Translations under genes and position numbers: made by a program
Shown: piece after piece, positions 52,273 to 61,100 of the stretch
How positions within the stretch are numbered: the first letter of the stretch is position 1
Layout: each line of letters starts with the position of its first letter
Notes under the pieces: model-generated
What the model saw: the letters and a program-made list of their open reading frames with translations, nothing else
Databases searched by the model: none
What the model was told of the DNA's origin: nothing
Assembly (NCBI RefSeq): GCF_005870025.1
Contig: NZ_VATA01000027.1
Location: 1 to 64,000 of the forward strand
Reading direction: 5' to 3'
DNA from: Poseidonocella sp. HB161398
Lineage (GTDB): Bacteria; Pseudomonadota; Alphaproteobacteria; Rhodobacterales; Rhodobacteraceae
Length of the DNA: 64,000 nt

Positions 52273-53433
52273 TCAGCGCCCCGCCAGGGCGACGGGCTGG
52301 CCGGGGGCGACCCGGTGGGTGCCGTCGGCGACGACCAGCATGCCGTCCTCGAGCGCGCCGCGGACGAAGGCGCGGGCGCCATCGGCATGGATCACCTCCA
52401 CCGCCTCGCGCGACAGCCGCGCGGTCCCGTCCGTGTCGTCGACGACAAGCAGCGTCCAGAGCCCGCGCGGTCCTTCGGACAGCGCGCTGAGCGGCAGCCA
52501 GGCGCCGGTTTCGGCCACGTCGCGCATCACGGTCAGCCGCACGACGGCGCCATAGGGCAGGGTCCCGGCCGCGTCCTCGAGGTCGAAGAGCACGGGCAGG
52601 GTGCGGGTCACCGGGTCGATGCCGGCGCGGCGGCTGGCGAAGACCGCGCGCAGCGGTCGGCCTTCGATCGTCACGTCGAAGCTGTCGCCCGGGGAGAGCG
52701 CCGCGGCCAGCGCGGGCAGGAGCCCGACCCGCACCCGCGGCCGCCCGTCCTCCTGCAATTCCAGCACCGGCGCGGTGGCGGCGACCTGGCTGCCCTCGTC
52801 GACATGGCGCAGCGCGACGCGCCCGGCGAAGGGCGCGCGCAGGGTGCTCTTGTCGCGCTGGACCTCGGCCAGCTCCACCGAGGCCTCCGTCTGGGCGATC
52901 CGCGCCTCGAGCTCGGTGACGGCCAGCCGCGCCTCGTCGGCATTCTGCTGGCTGGCGAAACTGCGGTCGGCCAGCGCCTTCTGGCGCTCGTAGGTCAGCC
53001 GCGCGAGTTCCAGCTGCGCGGCCAGCGCGTCGCGGGCGGCCTTCGCCTCGGCGATCTGGGCGGCAATGGCGCGGGTGTCGAGCTGGGCAAGCACCTGGCC
53101 CTCGGCCACCTCGTCGCCCTCGTCGGCCAGCAATTCCACCACCGTGCCGCCGATCTCGAAGCCCAGAACGCTGTCCTGGCGCGGCTCCACCCGGCCGATG
53201 AAATCCTGCGGCACCTCATAGCTCTGCTGCAGCGCGACCGCGACCGTGCGCACCGGCAGCGTCGCCTCCGCCGCCCCGGCCTCGATCCGCACCGTTCCCG
53301 CGGCGATCACGTTCGAGGCGAGGATCACCGCGCCCAGCGAGAAAGCGGCGGCCAGGGCGGTGCCGCCCAGGATGCGCGCCCGGCGCAGAATGCGGCCGCC
53401 CAGAGGGGCGGAACGGTCGGGGGTCGGGGTCAT
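52273..53433 (-). CDS. RND efflux periplasmic adaptor (membrane fusion protein)
   Basis: 386 residues. An N-terminal anchor (GGTALAAAFSLGAVILASNV) precedes the lipoyl/hairpin/barrel fold: SYEVPQDFIGRVEPRQDSVL, LGFEIGGTVVELLADEGDEV, a coiled-coil hairpin (about 105-180) and DKSTLRAPFAGRVALRHVDE. It links the pump to an outer-membrane channel such as TolC, not found here. First gene of the pair, transcribed divergently from the TetR gene. Confidence 0.92.
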   Translation of the reverse strand: MTPTPDRSAPLGGRILRRARILGGTALAAAFSLGAVILASNVIAAGTVRIEAGAAEATLPVRTVAVALQQSYEVPQDFIGRVEPRQDSVLGFEIGGTVVELLADEGDEVAEGQVLAQLDTRAIAAQIAEAKAARDALAAQLELARLTYERQKALADRSFASQQNADEARLAVTELEARIAQTEASVELAEVQRDKSTLRAPFAGRVALRHVDEGSQVAATAPVLELQEDGRPRVRVGLLPALAAALSPGDSFDVTIEGRPLRAVFASRRAGIDPVTRTLPVLFDLEDAAGTLPYGAVVRLTVMRDVAETGAWLPLSALSEGPRGLWTLLVVDDTDGTARLSREAVEVIHADGARAFVRGALEDGMLVVADGTHRVAPGQPVALAGR

Positions 53434-53485
53434 GGTCTCGGTCTCCGGCTGCCGCGCCCGGCGCTTTACCGGTCCGCGATTCCAT

Positions 53486-53500
53486 GTTAGAGCCTCTCAC
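53486..53500. promoter_or_regulatory. Candidate TetR operator, imperfect
   Basis: GTTAGA-gcc-TCTcAC, a near-palindrome one mismatch from the perfect site at 53507-53521. The two centres are 21 bp apart, two helical turns, on the same DNA face. Confidence 0.55.
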
Positions 53501-53506
53501 ATGGAT

Positions 53507-53521
53507 GTTAGATACTCTAAC
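53507..53521. promoter_or_regulatory. Candidate TetR operator, perfect palindrome
   Basis: GTTAGA-TAC-TCTAAC, perfect 6-bp arms in the 142-bp region between the divergent RND adaptor and TetR genes. A further half site (GTTAGAG) follows near 53545. Position and symmetry suggest binding by the adjacent TetR protein. Confidence 0.65.
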
Positions 53522-53575
53522 TTTAAGCTGAACGGAACAGTTTAGTTAGAGGCCGGGCAAAAAAAGGCAGGCAGC

Positions 53576-54175
53576 ATGGCGGCAGAGACGGGCGCACGCA
53601 AACCCTATCACCACGGCGATCTCCGCCGGGCGCTGGTCGACGCGGCCCGCGCGCTGGTGGAGGAGAAGGGCGCGGCGCATTTCTCGGTCGCCCAGGCAGC
53701 GCGGCAGGCAGGCGTGTCCTCGGCCGCGCCCTACCGGCATTTCCGCGACCGCGAGGAGATGCTCGACGCGGTGGCCGGGGACGGGCTGGCGCGGATGGCG
53801 GAGCGGTTCCGCCTGGTGGCCGAGGGGCTGGAGCTGGGCTCGGTCGAGGCGGTGCTGCGGATCGGCCTCGCCTATATCGACTTCGCCGTCTGCGAACCGG
53901 CGGTCTTCCGGCTGATGTTCGCGGAATTGCAGGAGAAATCCGAGGAGACCTGCGCCGCGGGCGAGGCCTGCCACATGCATCTGCTGTGCCATGTCGCGGC
54001 GCGGATGGGGCGCGAGGAGGTCGACGAGACGGTCTTTGCCGCGGCGCTTCCGCTCTGGACCATGGTCCACGGAATCGCCTTCCTGAAGCTCGACGGCAAG
54101 TTCTCGGAGGATTGCATGCCGGTGGAGCTGGAGCCGATCCTGCGCAATGCGGTCACGCGGCTCTTGCCGGGCTGA
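53576..54175 (+). CDS. TetR/AcrR family repressor of the RND pump
   Basis: 199 residues. The N-terminal DNA-binding domain is YHHGDLRRALVDAARALVEE, HFSVAQAARQAGVSSAAPYR (helix-turn-helix) and HFRDREEMLDAVAGDGLARM. The C-terminal helical domain (WHG family-like) would bind an inducer, and contains EETCAAGEACHMHLLCHVAA with three Cys residues that could be redox- or metal-sensitive. Divergent from the RND operon, with two operator-like palindromes between; probable repressor of that operon and of itself. Confidence 0.9.
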   Translation: MAAETGARKPYHHGDLRRALVDAARALVEEKGAAHFSVAQAARQAGVSSAAPYRHFRDREEMLDAVAGDGLARMAERFRLVAEGLELGSVEAVLRIGLAYIDFAVCEPAVFRLMFAELQEKSEETCAAGEACHMHLLCHVAARMGREEVDETVFAAALPLWTMVHGIAFLKLDGKFSEDCMPVELEPILRNAVTRLLPG

Positions 54176-54234
54176 GGCGCCTGCCTCGCCCGCGGGCCGT
54201 GCTGTCGCTATTGTCCTTGGGGGAGGGAAGTTAC

Positions 54235-54309
54235 TGGAGCGGGCGAAGGGATTCGAACCCTCGACCCCAACCTTGGCAAGGTTGTGCTCTACCCCTGAGC
54301 TACACCCGC
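54235..54309 (-). tRNA. tRNA-Gly (anticodon GCC), copy 1
   Basis: 75-nt cloverleaf on the minus strand: acceptor GCGGGTG / CGCCCGC (T-shifted by the discriminator), D arm GCTCAGGGGTAGAGC, anticodon stem CAACC/GGTTG with loop TTGCCAA, T arm GGTTCGAATCC. CCA is encoded. Identical in sequence to the copy 22 bp upstream on the same strand. Confidence 0.96.
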
Positions 54310-54331
54310 ATCCTGTAACGTCGCTTCTCTC

Positions 54332-54406
54332 TGGAGCGGGCGAAGGGATTCGAACCCTCGACCCCAACCTTGGCAAGGTTGTGCTCTACCCCTGAGCTAC
54401 ACCCGC
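54332..54406 (-). tRNA. tRNA-Gly (anticodon GCC), copy 2
   Basis: Identical to the tRNA at 54235-54309 over all 75 nt, separated by 22 bp. Being upstream on the minus strand, it is transcribed first; the two are likely processed from one precursor. Confidence 0.96.
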
Positions 54407-54528
54407 GTCCGGAGAAGTGAGGGGCTTCTAGCCAGTGGCGCTGACGGCTGCAAGCGGAAAATTCCGATTTTTTCGCCAGCGCCGCAGAACGTCGGGGAAG
54501 GCAGCCGGGGACTGCCTGCGGGACAGGC

Positions 54529-55689
54529 TCAGGCGGCGCGGGCGAGCGGCCGGGCGCGGCGTTCCAGCATCGGCGCCAGCGCCGCGGCCATCAGCGCGGC
54601 GACCCCCACCAGCAGGAAGGCGGTGCGCAGCGAGGTCAGGCCCGCCACCGCGCCGATCACCGGCGGGCCGAGGAGAATCGAGCCGTAGCCCAGTGTCGCC
54701 ACCGCCGCGATCGCCTGTCCCGGGGCGGCTCCGGGCTCCGCGGCGGCGCGGCTGAAGGCCAGCGGATAGAGCGGCGCATAGCCCAGCCCCATCAGCAGGA
54801 ACCCGGCCATGGCCAGCCCCCAGGGCCCCGGCAGCACGACCAGCAGGATGCCCGTGGCCGCCGTCAGCCCGGCTGCCCGGGCGACCGCCGCCGCGCCGAA
54901 GCGCCCGACCAGCCGGTCGGTGCAGAGCCGCATCGCCACCATCGAGACCGAGAAGGCCGCATAGCCCAGCGTCGCCAGCGAGGCGCTCGTGCCCGCGACA
55001 TCGCTGAGATAGATCGCGCTCCAGTCGGCCGTCGCGCCCTCGCCCAGCCCAGAGGCCAGCGCGATCAGCCCGACTGCCACCAGCGGCCCGCGCGGCAGGG
55101 CGAAGACCGGCGTCCCGCCCTGGGCCTGCCGCCGCTCCGAGCGCCAGGGCACCATGAGGAACGGTCCGAGCAGCAGCAGCGCCAGCAGCGCGGCCAGCGC
55201 GAAATGCACCGCGACCGGCAGCTCCGCCGCCGTCGCCGCGAAGCCGAGCCCCGCGCCCGCGCCCGCGCCGAGGCTCCACATCGCGTGGAAGCCCGACATC
55301 ACCGGCCGCCCGAGCGACGCCTCCACCTCGGTGCCCCAGCTGTTCATCGAGACATCCATCGCCCCATGGGCCATGCCGAAGAACAGCAGCGCCGCGCCCA
55401 GCAGGACCTGCCCCGGTGCCAGCGCCAGCAGCGGCAGCGACACCAGATAGGCCAGCGCCAGCCCGCGCGTCACCCCGACCGCGCCGAGCCGGTCCGAGAG
55501 CCGCCCGGCCATCGCGAAAGAGCCGAGCGCGCCCAGCCCCATGAAAAGCAGGAGCAGCCCCAGCCGGGCTTCCTCCAGCCCGTGCGCGGCCTGCACGGCG
55601 GGCACCCGCGAGGCCCAGCTGCCCAGGAGCATGCCGTTCAGCGCGAAGGCCGCGGCCACGCCGCGCCAGGGGGTGATGAAAGTCTGCAT
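54529..55689 (-). CDS. MFS transporter (YbjJ-like)
   Basis: 386 residues with 12 predicted helices in two halves. GRLSDRLGAVGVTRG between helices 2 and 3 is the usual MFS loop motif. Also visible: LLFFGMAHGAMDVSMNSWGT, VMSGFHAMWSLGAGAGAGLG and GFLLMGLGYAPLYPLAFSRA. This resembles the YbjJ/inner-membrane MFS group; substrate unknown. The G-x-x-D-V-x-x-N stretch in helix 4-5 is family-typical. Divergent from the chemotaxis gene; no regulator beside it. Confidence 0.9.
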   Translation of the reverse strand: MQTFITPWRGVAAAFALNGMLLGSWASRVPAVQAAHGLEEARLGLLLLFMGLGALGSFAMAGRLSDRLGAVGVTRGLALAYLVSLPLLALAPGQVLLGAALLFFGMAHGAMDVSMNSWGTEVEASLGRPVMSGFHAMWSLGAGAGAGLGFAATAAELPVAVHFALAALLALLLLGPFLMVPWRSERRQAQGGTPVFALPRGPLVAVGLIALASGLGEGATADWSAIYLSDVAGTSASLATLGYAAFSVSMVAMRLCTDRLVGRFGAAAVARAAGLTAATGILLVVLPGPWGLAMAGFLLMGLGYAPLYPLAFSRAAAEPGAAPGQAIAAVATLGYGSILLGPPVIGAVAGLTSLRTAFLLVGVAALMAAALAPMLERRARPLARAA

Positions 55690-55861
55690 GACGGGTCTCC
55701 GGCTGGTCGTTCGGCTCCGTTCTGCCCGATGGCGCGCGGCCGGTCACGGCCTTTCGCGGCCGCAGTGACGCCAGGTCCCGGCGGAAAACCGCCTCCGGCG
55801 AACGGTTTGTTATGGATTTGCATGCGAGAACCCCGGCGTTATTCAGTGGACGGGTAATCGC

Positions 55862-57937
55862 ATGTTCTTCAGACGCAAAGGTGACAGGCCGGTCGAGCCG
55901 TCGCAGGGGGATCGCCGCCTTGACGCGATCGGCGAATCCTACATCATCGTGCATCTGGGGATCGACGGGACGATCGCCGGGGTGAATGGCAAGTTCACCG
56001 AGGTGACCGGCTATGCCGCCGAGGATGTCGTCGGCAGCGACTATTCGCTGCTCCTGCGCCCGAAAGACCGGAACAGCACGGAATTCCACGATCTCTGGGC
56101 CACGCTCAACGAGGGCAGGCCGGTCACCGGCATTGCCGCCTTCCTGCACAAGGCGCAGAAGGAGATCTGGCTCGACATCACCTGGAACCCGGTCCGCAAT
56201 TCCGCGGGCGCGGTGGAGCAGGTGCTGTTCCTGGCCCATGACATCACCAACTACCACCTGCGGCGGCGCGACAACCGCAGCCAGGTCGACGCGATCGCCC
56301 GGACCATGGCGGTGATCGAATTCGGCCTCGACGGCACGATTCTCGGCGCCAATGCGCATTTCCTGAAGGCGACCGGCTACAGCCTGGAGGAGATCCGCGG
56401 CAAGCATCATAGCATCTTCATGCCCGCGGGCGAGGGAGAGGGCGAGGAGTACCGCGCCTTCTGGTCGCGCCTGGCCTCGGGCGCCTCGGAAAGCGGCCAG
56501 GTCAGGCGCATCGGCAAGGACGGCCAGACGATCTGGCTGGAAGCCACCTACGAGACGCTGATCGACCCGGAGGGACGGCCCTTCAAGGTGGTGAAATACG
56601 CCTTCGACATCACCGGTGCGAAGAATTCCGAGGCCGATGTCGCCGCCAAGCTGGCCGCGATCGAGCAGGTCCAGGCGGTGATCGAGTTCGACGCCCAGGG
56701 CAATATCCTCCGCGCCAACGACATTTTCTGCAAGGCGCTCGGCTACCGCCAGGAGGAGATCATCGGCAAGCAGCACGGGATGTTCATCGAATCGGCGGAG
56801 CGCGAAAGCGACGGCTACCGCCAGTTCTGGGACCGGCTGCGCAAGGGCGAGACGCTGCGCGACCGCTTCCGGCGGATCGGCAAGGGCGGCCGCGAGGTCT
56901 TCATCGAGGCCAGCTACAACCCGATCCCCGATGCTGACGGCAAGATCGTCAAAGTGGTCAAATTTGCGGTCGATACCACGAATTTCCAGGTGACATTGCG
57001 CGAATCCGGCGAAGCGCTCGGGCGTCTCTCCGAAGGCGATCTGCGGACGAGGATCGAGCGCGATCTGGGCGAACTCGACGAGATCCGCCAGAAGTTCAAT
57101 GCGGCGGTCAGCAAGATGGACGAGGTGATGTACGATATCGTCCGCCAGTCCGGGGATCTGGTTGCCGATTCCGCGGCCATCCAGAGCGCGAGCGACGACC
57201 TCTCCCGCCGCACCGAGCGCCAGGCCGCCACGCTGGAAGAAAGCGCCGCGGCGCTGGAGCAGCTGACCACTTCTGTCCAGGGCACCTCGCAGCAGAGCCA
57301 GCAGGCCAGGGAGCGCGCCCGCCTTGCGAAGGATGACACCCAGCGGTCGGCGGAGGTGGTGGAGAACGCGATGCAGGCGATGGAGCGGATCTCCACTTCG
57401 TCCGAGAAGATCTCCAAGATCACAAATGTCATCGACGATATCTCCTTCCAGACCAATCTCCTGGCGCTGAATGCCGGGATCGAGGCCGCCCGTGCGGGGG
57501 AGGCCGGGCGCGGCTTCGCCGTTGTCGCCTCCGAGGTTCGCGGCCTGGCGCAACGCTCCTCCGATGCAGCTCAGGAAATTGCCCAGCTTATATCTGAATC
57601 CGGGCAGCAGGTACGGCAGGGGGTCGATCTCGTCGGCCAGGCGGGAACGGCGCTGAAGGAGATCGATGTCCGGGTCAGCGAGATCCTCGAGCTGATCCTG
57701 GCGATTGCCTCTGCCGCGGAGGAGCAGTCGAACGGACTGAACGAGATGAACCGCGCGATTGCCGATCTCGACCGTGTCACCCAGCAGAATGCGGCCATGG
57801 CGGAGGAAACGAATGCCGCCGTCCACAATCTGGGCGGCAAGGTCGTCACCATGCAGGAAGAGGCCTCGTATTTCGCTACGAGTGCGGGCGAGGGCGAGGC
57901 CGGGTTTTCCGCCGAGGAGGCCCGCGAGGCGAGCTGA
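55862..57937 (+). CDS. Soluble triple-PAS methyl-accepting chemotaxis protein
   Basis: 691 residues without a transmembrane helix, so cytoplasmic. Three PAS domains occur in tandem (about 20-135, 145-260, 265-380): each has the DG(T)I..(A/V)N..F..(V/A)(T/L)GY pattern, e.g. [20 protein letters not shown] and [25 protein letters not shown]-like segment (about 385-430) and the MCP signalling domain (about 430-680) follow, with tip motif [20 protein letters not shown]. It would sense a soluble or PAS-bound signal (redox, oxygen or light) and pass it to CheA/CheW. No che genes are adjacent. It ends SAEEAREAS, with no pentapeptide for CheR binding. Confidence 0.9.
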   Translation: MFFRRKGDRPVEPSQGDRRLDAIGESYIIVHLGIDGTIAGVNGKFTEVTGYAAEDVVGSDYSLLLRPKDRNSTEFHDLWATLNEGRPVTGIAAFLHKAQKEIWLDITWNPVRNSAGAVEQVLFLAHDITNYHLRRRDNRSQVDAIARTMAVIEFGLDGTILGANAHFLKATGYSLEEIRGKHHSIFMPAGEGEGEEYRAFWSRLASGASESGQVRRIGKDGQTIWLEATYETLIDPEGRPFKVVKYAFDITGAKNSEADVAAKLAAIEQVQAVIEFDAQGNILRANDIFCKALGYRQEEIIGKQHGMFIESAERESDGYRQFWDRLRKGETLRDRFRRIGKGGREVFIEASYNPIPDADGKIVKVVKFAVDTTNFQVTLRESGEALGRLSEGDLRTRIERDLGELDEIRQKFNAAVSKMDEVMYDIVRQSGDLVADSAAIQSASDDLSRRTERQAATLEESAAALEQLTTSVQGTSQQSQQARERARLAKDDTQRSAEVVENAMQAMERISTSSEKISKITNVIDDISFQTNLLALNAGIEAARAGEAGRGFAVVASEVRGLAQRSSDAAQEIAQLISESGQQVRQGVDLVGQAGTALKEIDVRVSEILELILAIASAAEEQSNGLNEMNRAIADLDRVTQQNAAMAEETNAAVHNLGGKVVTMQEEASYFATSAGEGEAGFSAEEAREAS

Positions 57938-58045
57938 CCGCGGGCGATGACCGGGCCGCCCCGGTGAATGACGACAGGGCGCCGCGCCCCTTGCATCCGC
58001 AGCAAAATCGGTCGTGCCCGATTGCGGGGAGGTGATGCAGCGGTG

Positions 58046-58079
58046 AAGGACTGCCCCCGGGCTTCAGGGCGCGGTCCTT
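58046..58079 (+). terminator. Hairpin downstream of the chemotaxis gene
   Basis: AAGGAC (58046-58051) pairs with GTCCTT (58074-58079), with an inner GCCC/GGGC pairing and small internal loop. It lies 108 nt past the stop and before the convergent large gene. No U tract. Confidence 0.4.
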
Positions 58080-58194
58080 CCGTGTCTCGACTCAGAGGCG
58101 GCTGACGAAGCAACGCCATGCAGTCGGTCCCGTCAATCCAGCGCCCCCATGCGTCGGCAGGGCATCGCGGCTCTGCCGGAACCGGCTAGCGGCT

Positions 58195-61100
58195 TCAGCC
58201 GCCACCGGTGTCGCGTCTCCAGGCCAGGCAGGCCTCGAGATAGCTCCGCGCATCCGAGGACAGCCTGCTGATCCCGGCGAGCCGGGCCAGAAGCAGCGGC
58301 GGGTCCTCTTCCGCGTCGAGCTCTGCCGCATGCGCGTCGCACAGGCCCGCGATTTCGGAGCGGGAGATCTCCCGCAAGGCGCGGTCTAGCCCGGGCCGGA
58401 ATGGAACCCGGATGGCATGGCGGCCGAGTTCCCAGACGAATTCCGTGTCCTCTTCGGGATGAAGCTCGACCTGGCCAAGCGCATTGCGGACCCGTTCCGC
58501 GATGCGCCGCCCGGTCCGCTGCCAGCCATGAGCGGCCGCGACGCGCCGTCCGAGAAGCGTCAATGGCAGCGGCCCCTCATCGCGGACAATCTCGGCGATC
58601 AGCGCCTCGAGCTCAGGTCCGTAATCCGGATCGTAGAAGCGCTCCGGATCGGGGACCGCCGCTCCGGCTGATGGCGAGGGTGCAGCTGTCGAACCAGAAT
58701 CTTCCTTTTTACCGAGAGATTTGCCCTCCGGAGTGCCGGGCTCCGTGGTGAGAGTTGGCGCGCTTTCTTCGTCAATCCCGGCTGCGGTGACTGGGGAGCG
58801 GGGGCCCGGCTCGGCGGCGGGAACCTTCCCCTGCTGCCCGACGGCATCCGCCGAATTCGGCGCCGGTCCCGCCGACGATTGATCCCGTGCCGCGTGAGCT
58901 TCCTGCGGCGCGATGGCCCCCGGCAAGACGGGGCCGGGCGCATGGTCGCGAAGGGGCTCATCCGCCGGACCCCGCGCCTCATGCTCGGAGGCGGCTCCGC
59001 GCAGGGGGGAAGCTTGGCGCGCAGCTTCTTCGGCCGGTGAAGCCGAGGCGCCCTCTTCCGCGCCGGATAGGGCGGTCGCTCTGTCTGTCGGCGCATCTGG
59101 CACCGCGGCATGGTCCGGTTGGGCGTCCTTTTTGCCATGGCCCGCATTGGCCGGGAGGGGCGGACCACTTCGTTCCGGCTGCGATGGAGCGGGGTAGGCC
59201 TCGGCCGAGCCGACAATTTCCGCCGGGAGGGAGGTGCTTGGGGCGTTCGTCTCTGCTGAGGCGCGGTTGCCGGGGGCCGGGCCAGGCGATGTTTCCGGGG
59301 GCTGGTCCGGTGAGGCGGACAGGATCCCTGTCCGAACCGTCGCCTCCGCCCGGCGGCTGGAGCGGTCGGCATGGGACTGGGCCGGAAAAGGGGTATCTTC
59401 GTCAGGCGGCAGCAGGGCCTCCGCGTCGAGCTCTGGAGGCGTCGAGGCGTCAACCTTCTGAATGATCGCATCATTTTCCGGTCCGTCATGCGGGGACCCG
59501 GGCCCTGCGGTGGCGGAACCTGTGCCGCCCGGGACTGGCGGAGTGTCGCTCGCCAGAGCCGAATCTGCGGAATTGGGCGCGCTTGGAGCTGCCGCTGTCA
59601 CCGTGGGGTCATACTGGACGTTTTCCGCACCGTTTGCTGCCGACGGCGTCTCACGCGAGCCATGAGGCGTTTCGGTTTCGTCGATTGGGTCGGCAAAGGG
59701 CGCGTCGGGAATGGCCGGGCCGGGCGGAATTTCGGACTTGGCTGCGACGGTGTGGGCCTCTGCCAGGTCTGTTCCGGCTTCGGCCGGGTCGGCCTTCTCA
59801 ACGGCAGGGAGAGCCCCTTCTTCCGCTCCGGCGGTTCCGTCGCGGGCCGGGCCGAGCGTCGGCTCCGCCTCTTCGGGGGCTGCAAGCAGGGCGACCGGGC
59901 CGCGTGCGGCGCGGGCTTCGGCGTCGGCGGCGCGGCGGGTGCGGTCGGCTTCGAGATGCGCTACGAGCGTTTCGTGCATCCGCTCGGCCACCGCGCCGGG
60001 CGTCTTGAACCAGTCGGTCGACCAGATCCGGAAGATCGTCCAGCCGAGATTTTCCAGCACCGCCTGGCGGACCTTGTCGCGGTCGCGCGCCGTCGCCGAG
60101 CTGTGATAGGTCGCGCCGTCGCATTCGATCCCGGCCAGGTAGACCCCGGCATGGTCGGGATGGACGACGCCCAGGTCGATGCGGAAGCCCGAGACGCCGA
60201 TCTGCGGGCGCAGCTCCCAGCCCTTCGCCTCGATCGCGGCCTTGACCGCGGCTTCGAACGGATTGGCGACCGGCCCGACCGAGCCCTCGTCGGTCGCGGG
60301 CAGGGCGTCGCTGCCGCGGGCGGCGTAGTCGAGGAAGCCCTTGAGATGGCGGACGCCAAGCGCGCGGCTGCGCTCCAGGTCGATCTGGTCGGCGCGGATC
60401 GAGGCGAAGACATGCAGCTCGCAGCGCGCGCGGGTCACGGCCACGTTCAGCCGCTTCTCGCCGCCATCGCCGTTGAGCGCGCCGAAGGCCATGGAGAGCC
60501 GGCCCGCCGCATCGGGGCCGAAGGTGATCGAGAACAGCATCACGTCGCGCTCGTCGCCCTGGATGTTCTCCAGGTTCTTGACGATCACCGGCTCTTCGCG
60601 GGCCTCCTCGAAGAACCATTCGAGCGCGGGATCGCGGCGGCGCTCCTCGTCGAAGAGATCGAGGATCAGCGCCTGCTGCTCGGCATTGAAGGTGATGACG
60701 CCCAGCGTCTGGCGCTGCTCCTCGGGCAGCTCCAGCCAGCGGGCCATGCGGTCCACGGCCAGGCGGACGATGGCGCGGGCCTCGGCCTCGTTGGTGCGGC
60801 CGCGGCCACGGCCATAGGTGCCGTCGATCTGGTGGAGCTGGACGGCATCGGTCTCGGTGGCGGGCGAGGGGAAGGTGACCAGCCGGCCGCCATAGTAGTG
60901 CCAGTTCGAGAAGGCGATCAGCGCCTCGTCGCGGCTGCGGTAGTGCCAGTCGAGCTGCCGGGTCGGAATGCCCGCCGAGGCCACCTCGTCGAGGATCGAG
61001 GCCAGGTCCTTCTCGGTCTCGGGCAGCTCCTCTTCGCTGTCGTCGCTGCGGCCGAAGAAATTGGTCGGCGGCAGCTGCTTGGGGTCGCCGACGATGACCG

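Noticed and set aside
48787-53490. A 1567-codon open frame antisense to the RND pump and siroheme genes
   Set aside because: It mirrors the codon bias of the RND genes, is made of Arg/Gly/Asp/His-rich low-complexity sequence and has no domain. A shadow frame.
54235-54406. Tandem tRNA-Gly genes considered as an integration site for a mobile element
   Set aside because: Both copies are complete and identical, with no integrase gene or repeated 3' fragment nearby. Simple gene duplication is sufficient.
54428-57826. An 1132-codon open frame antisense to the chemotaxis gene and running into the MFS gene
   Set aside because: No domain, and the well-supported MFS and chemotaxis genes lie on other frames or strands of the same DNA.
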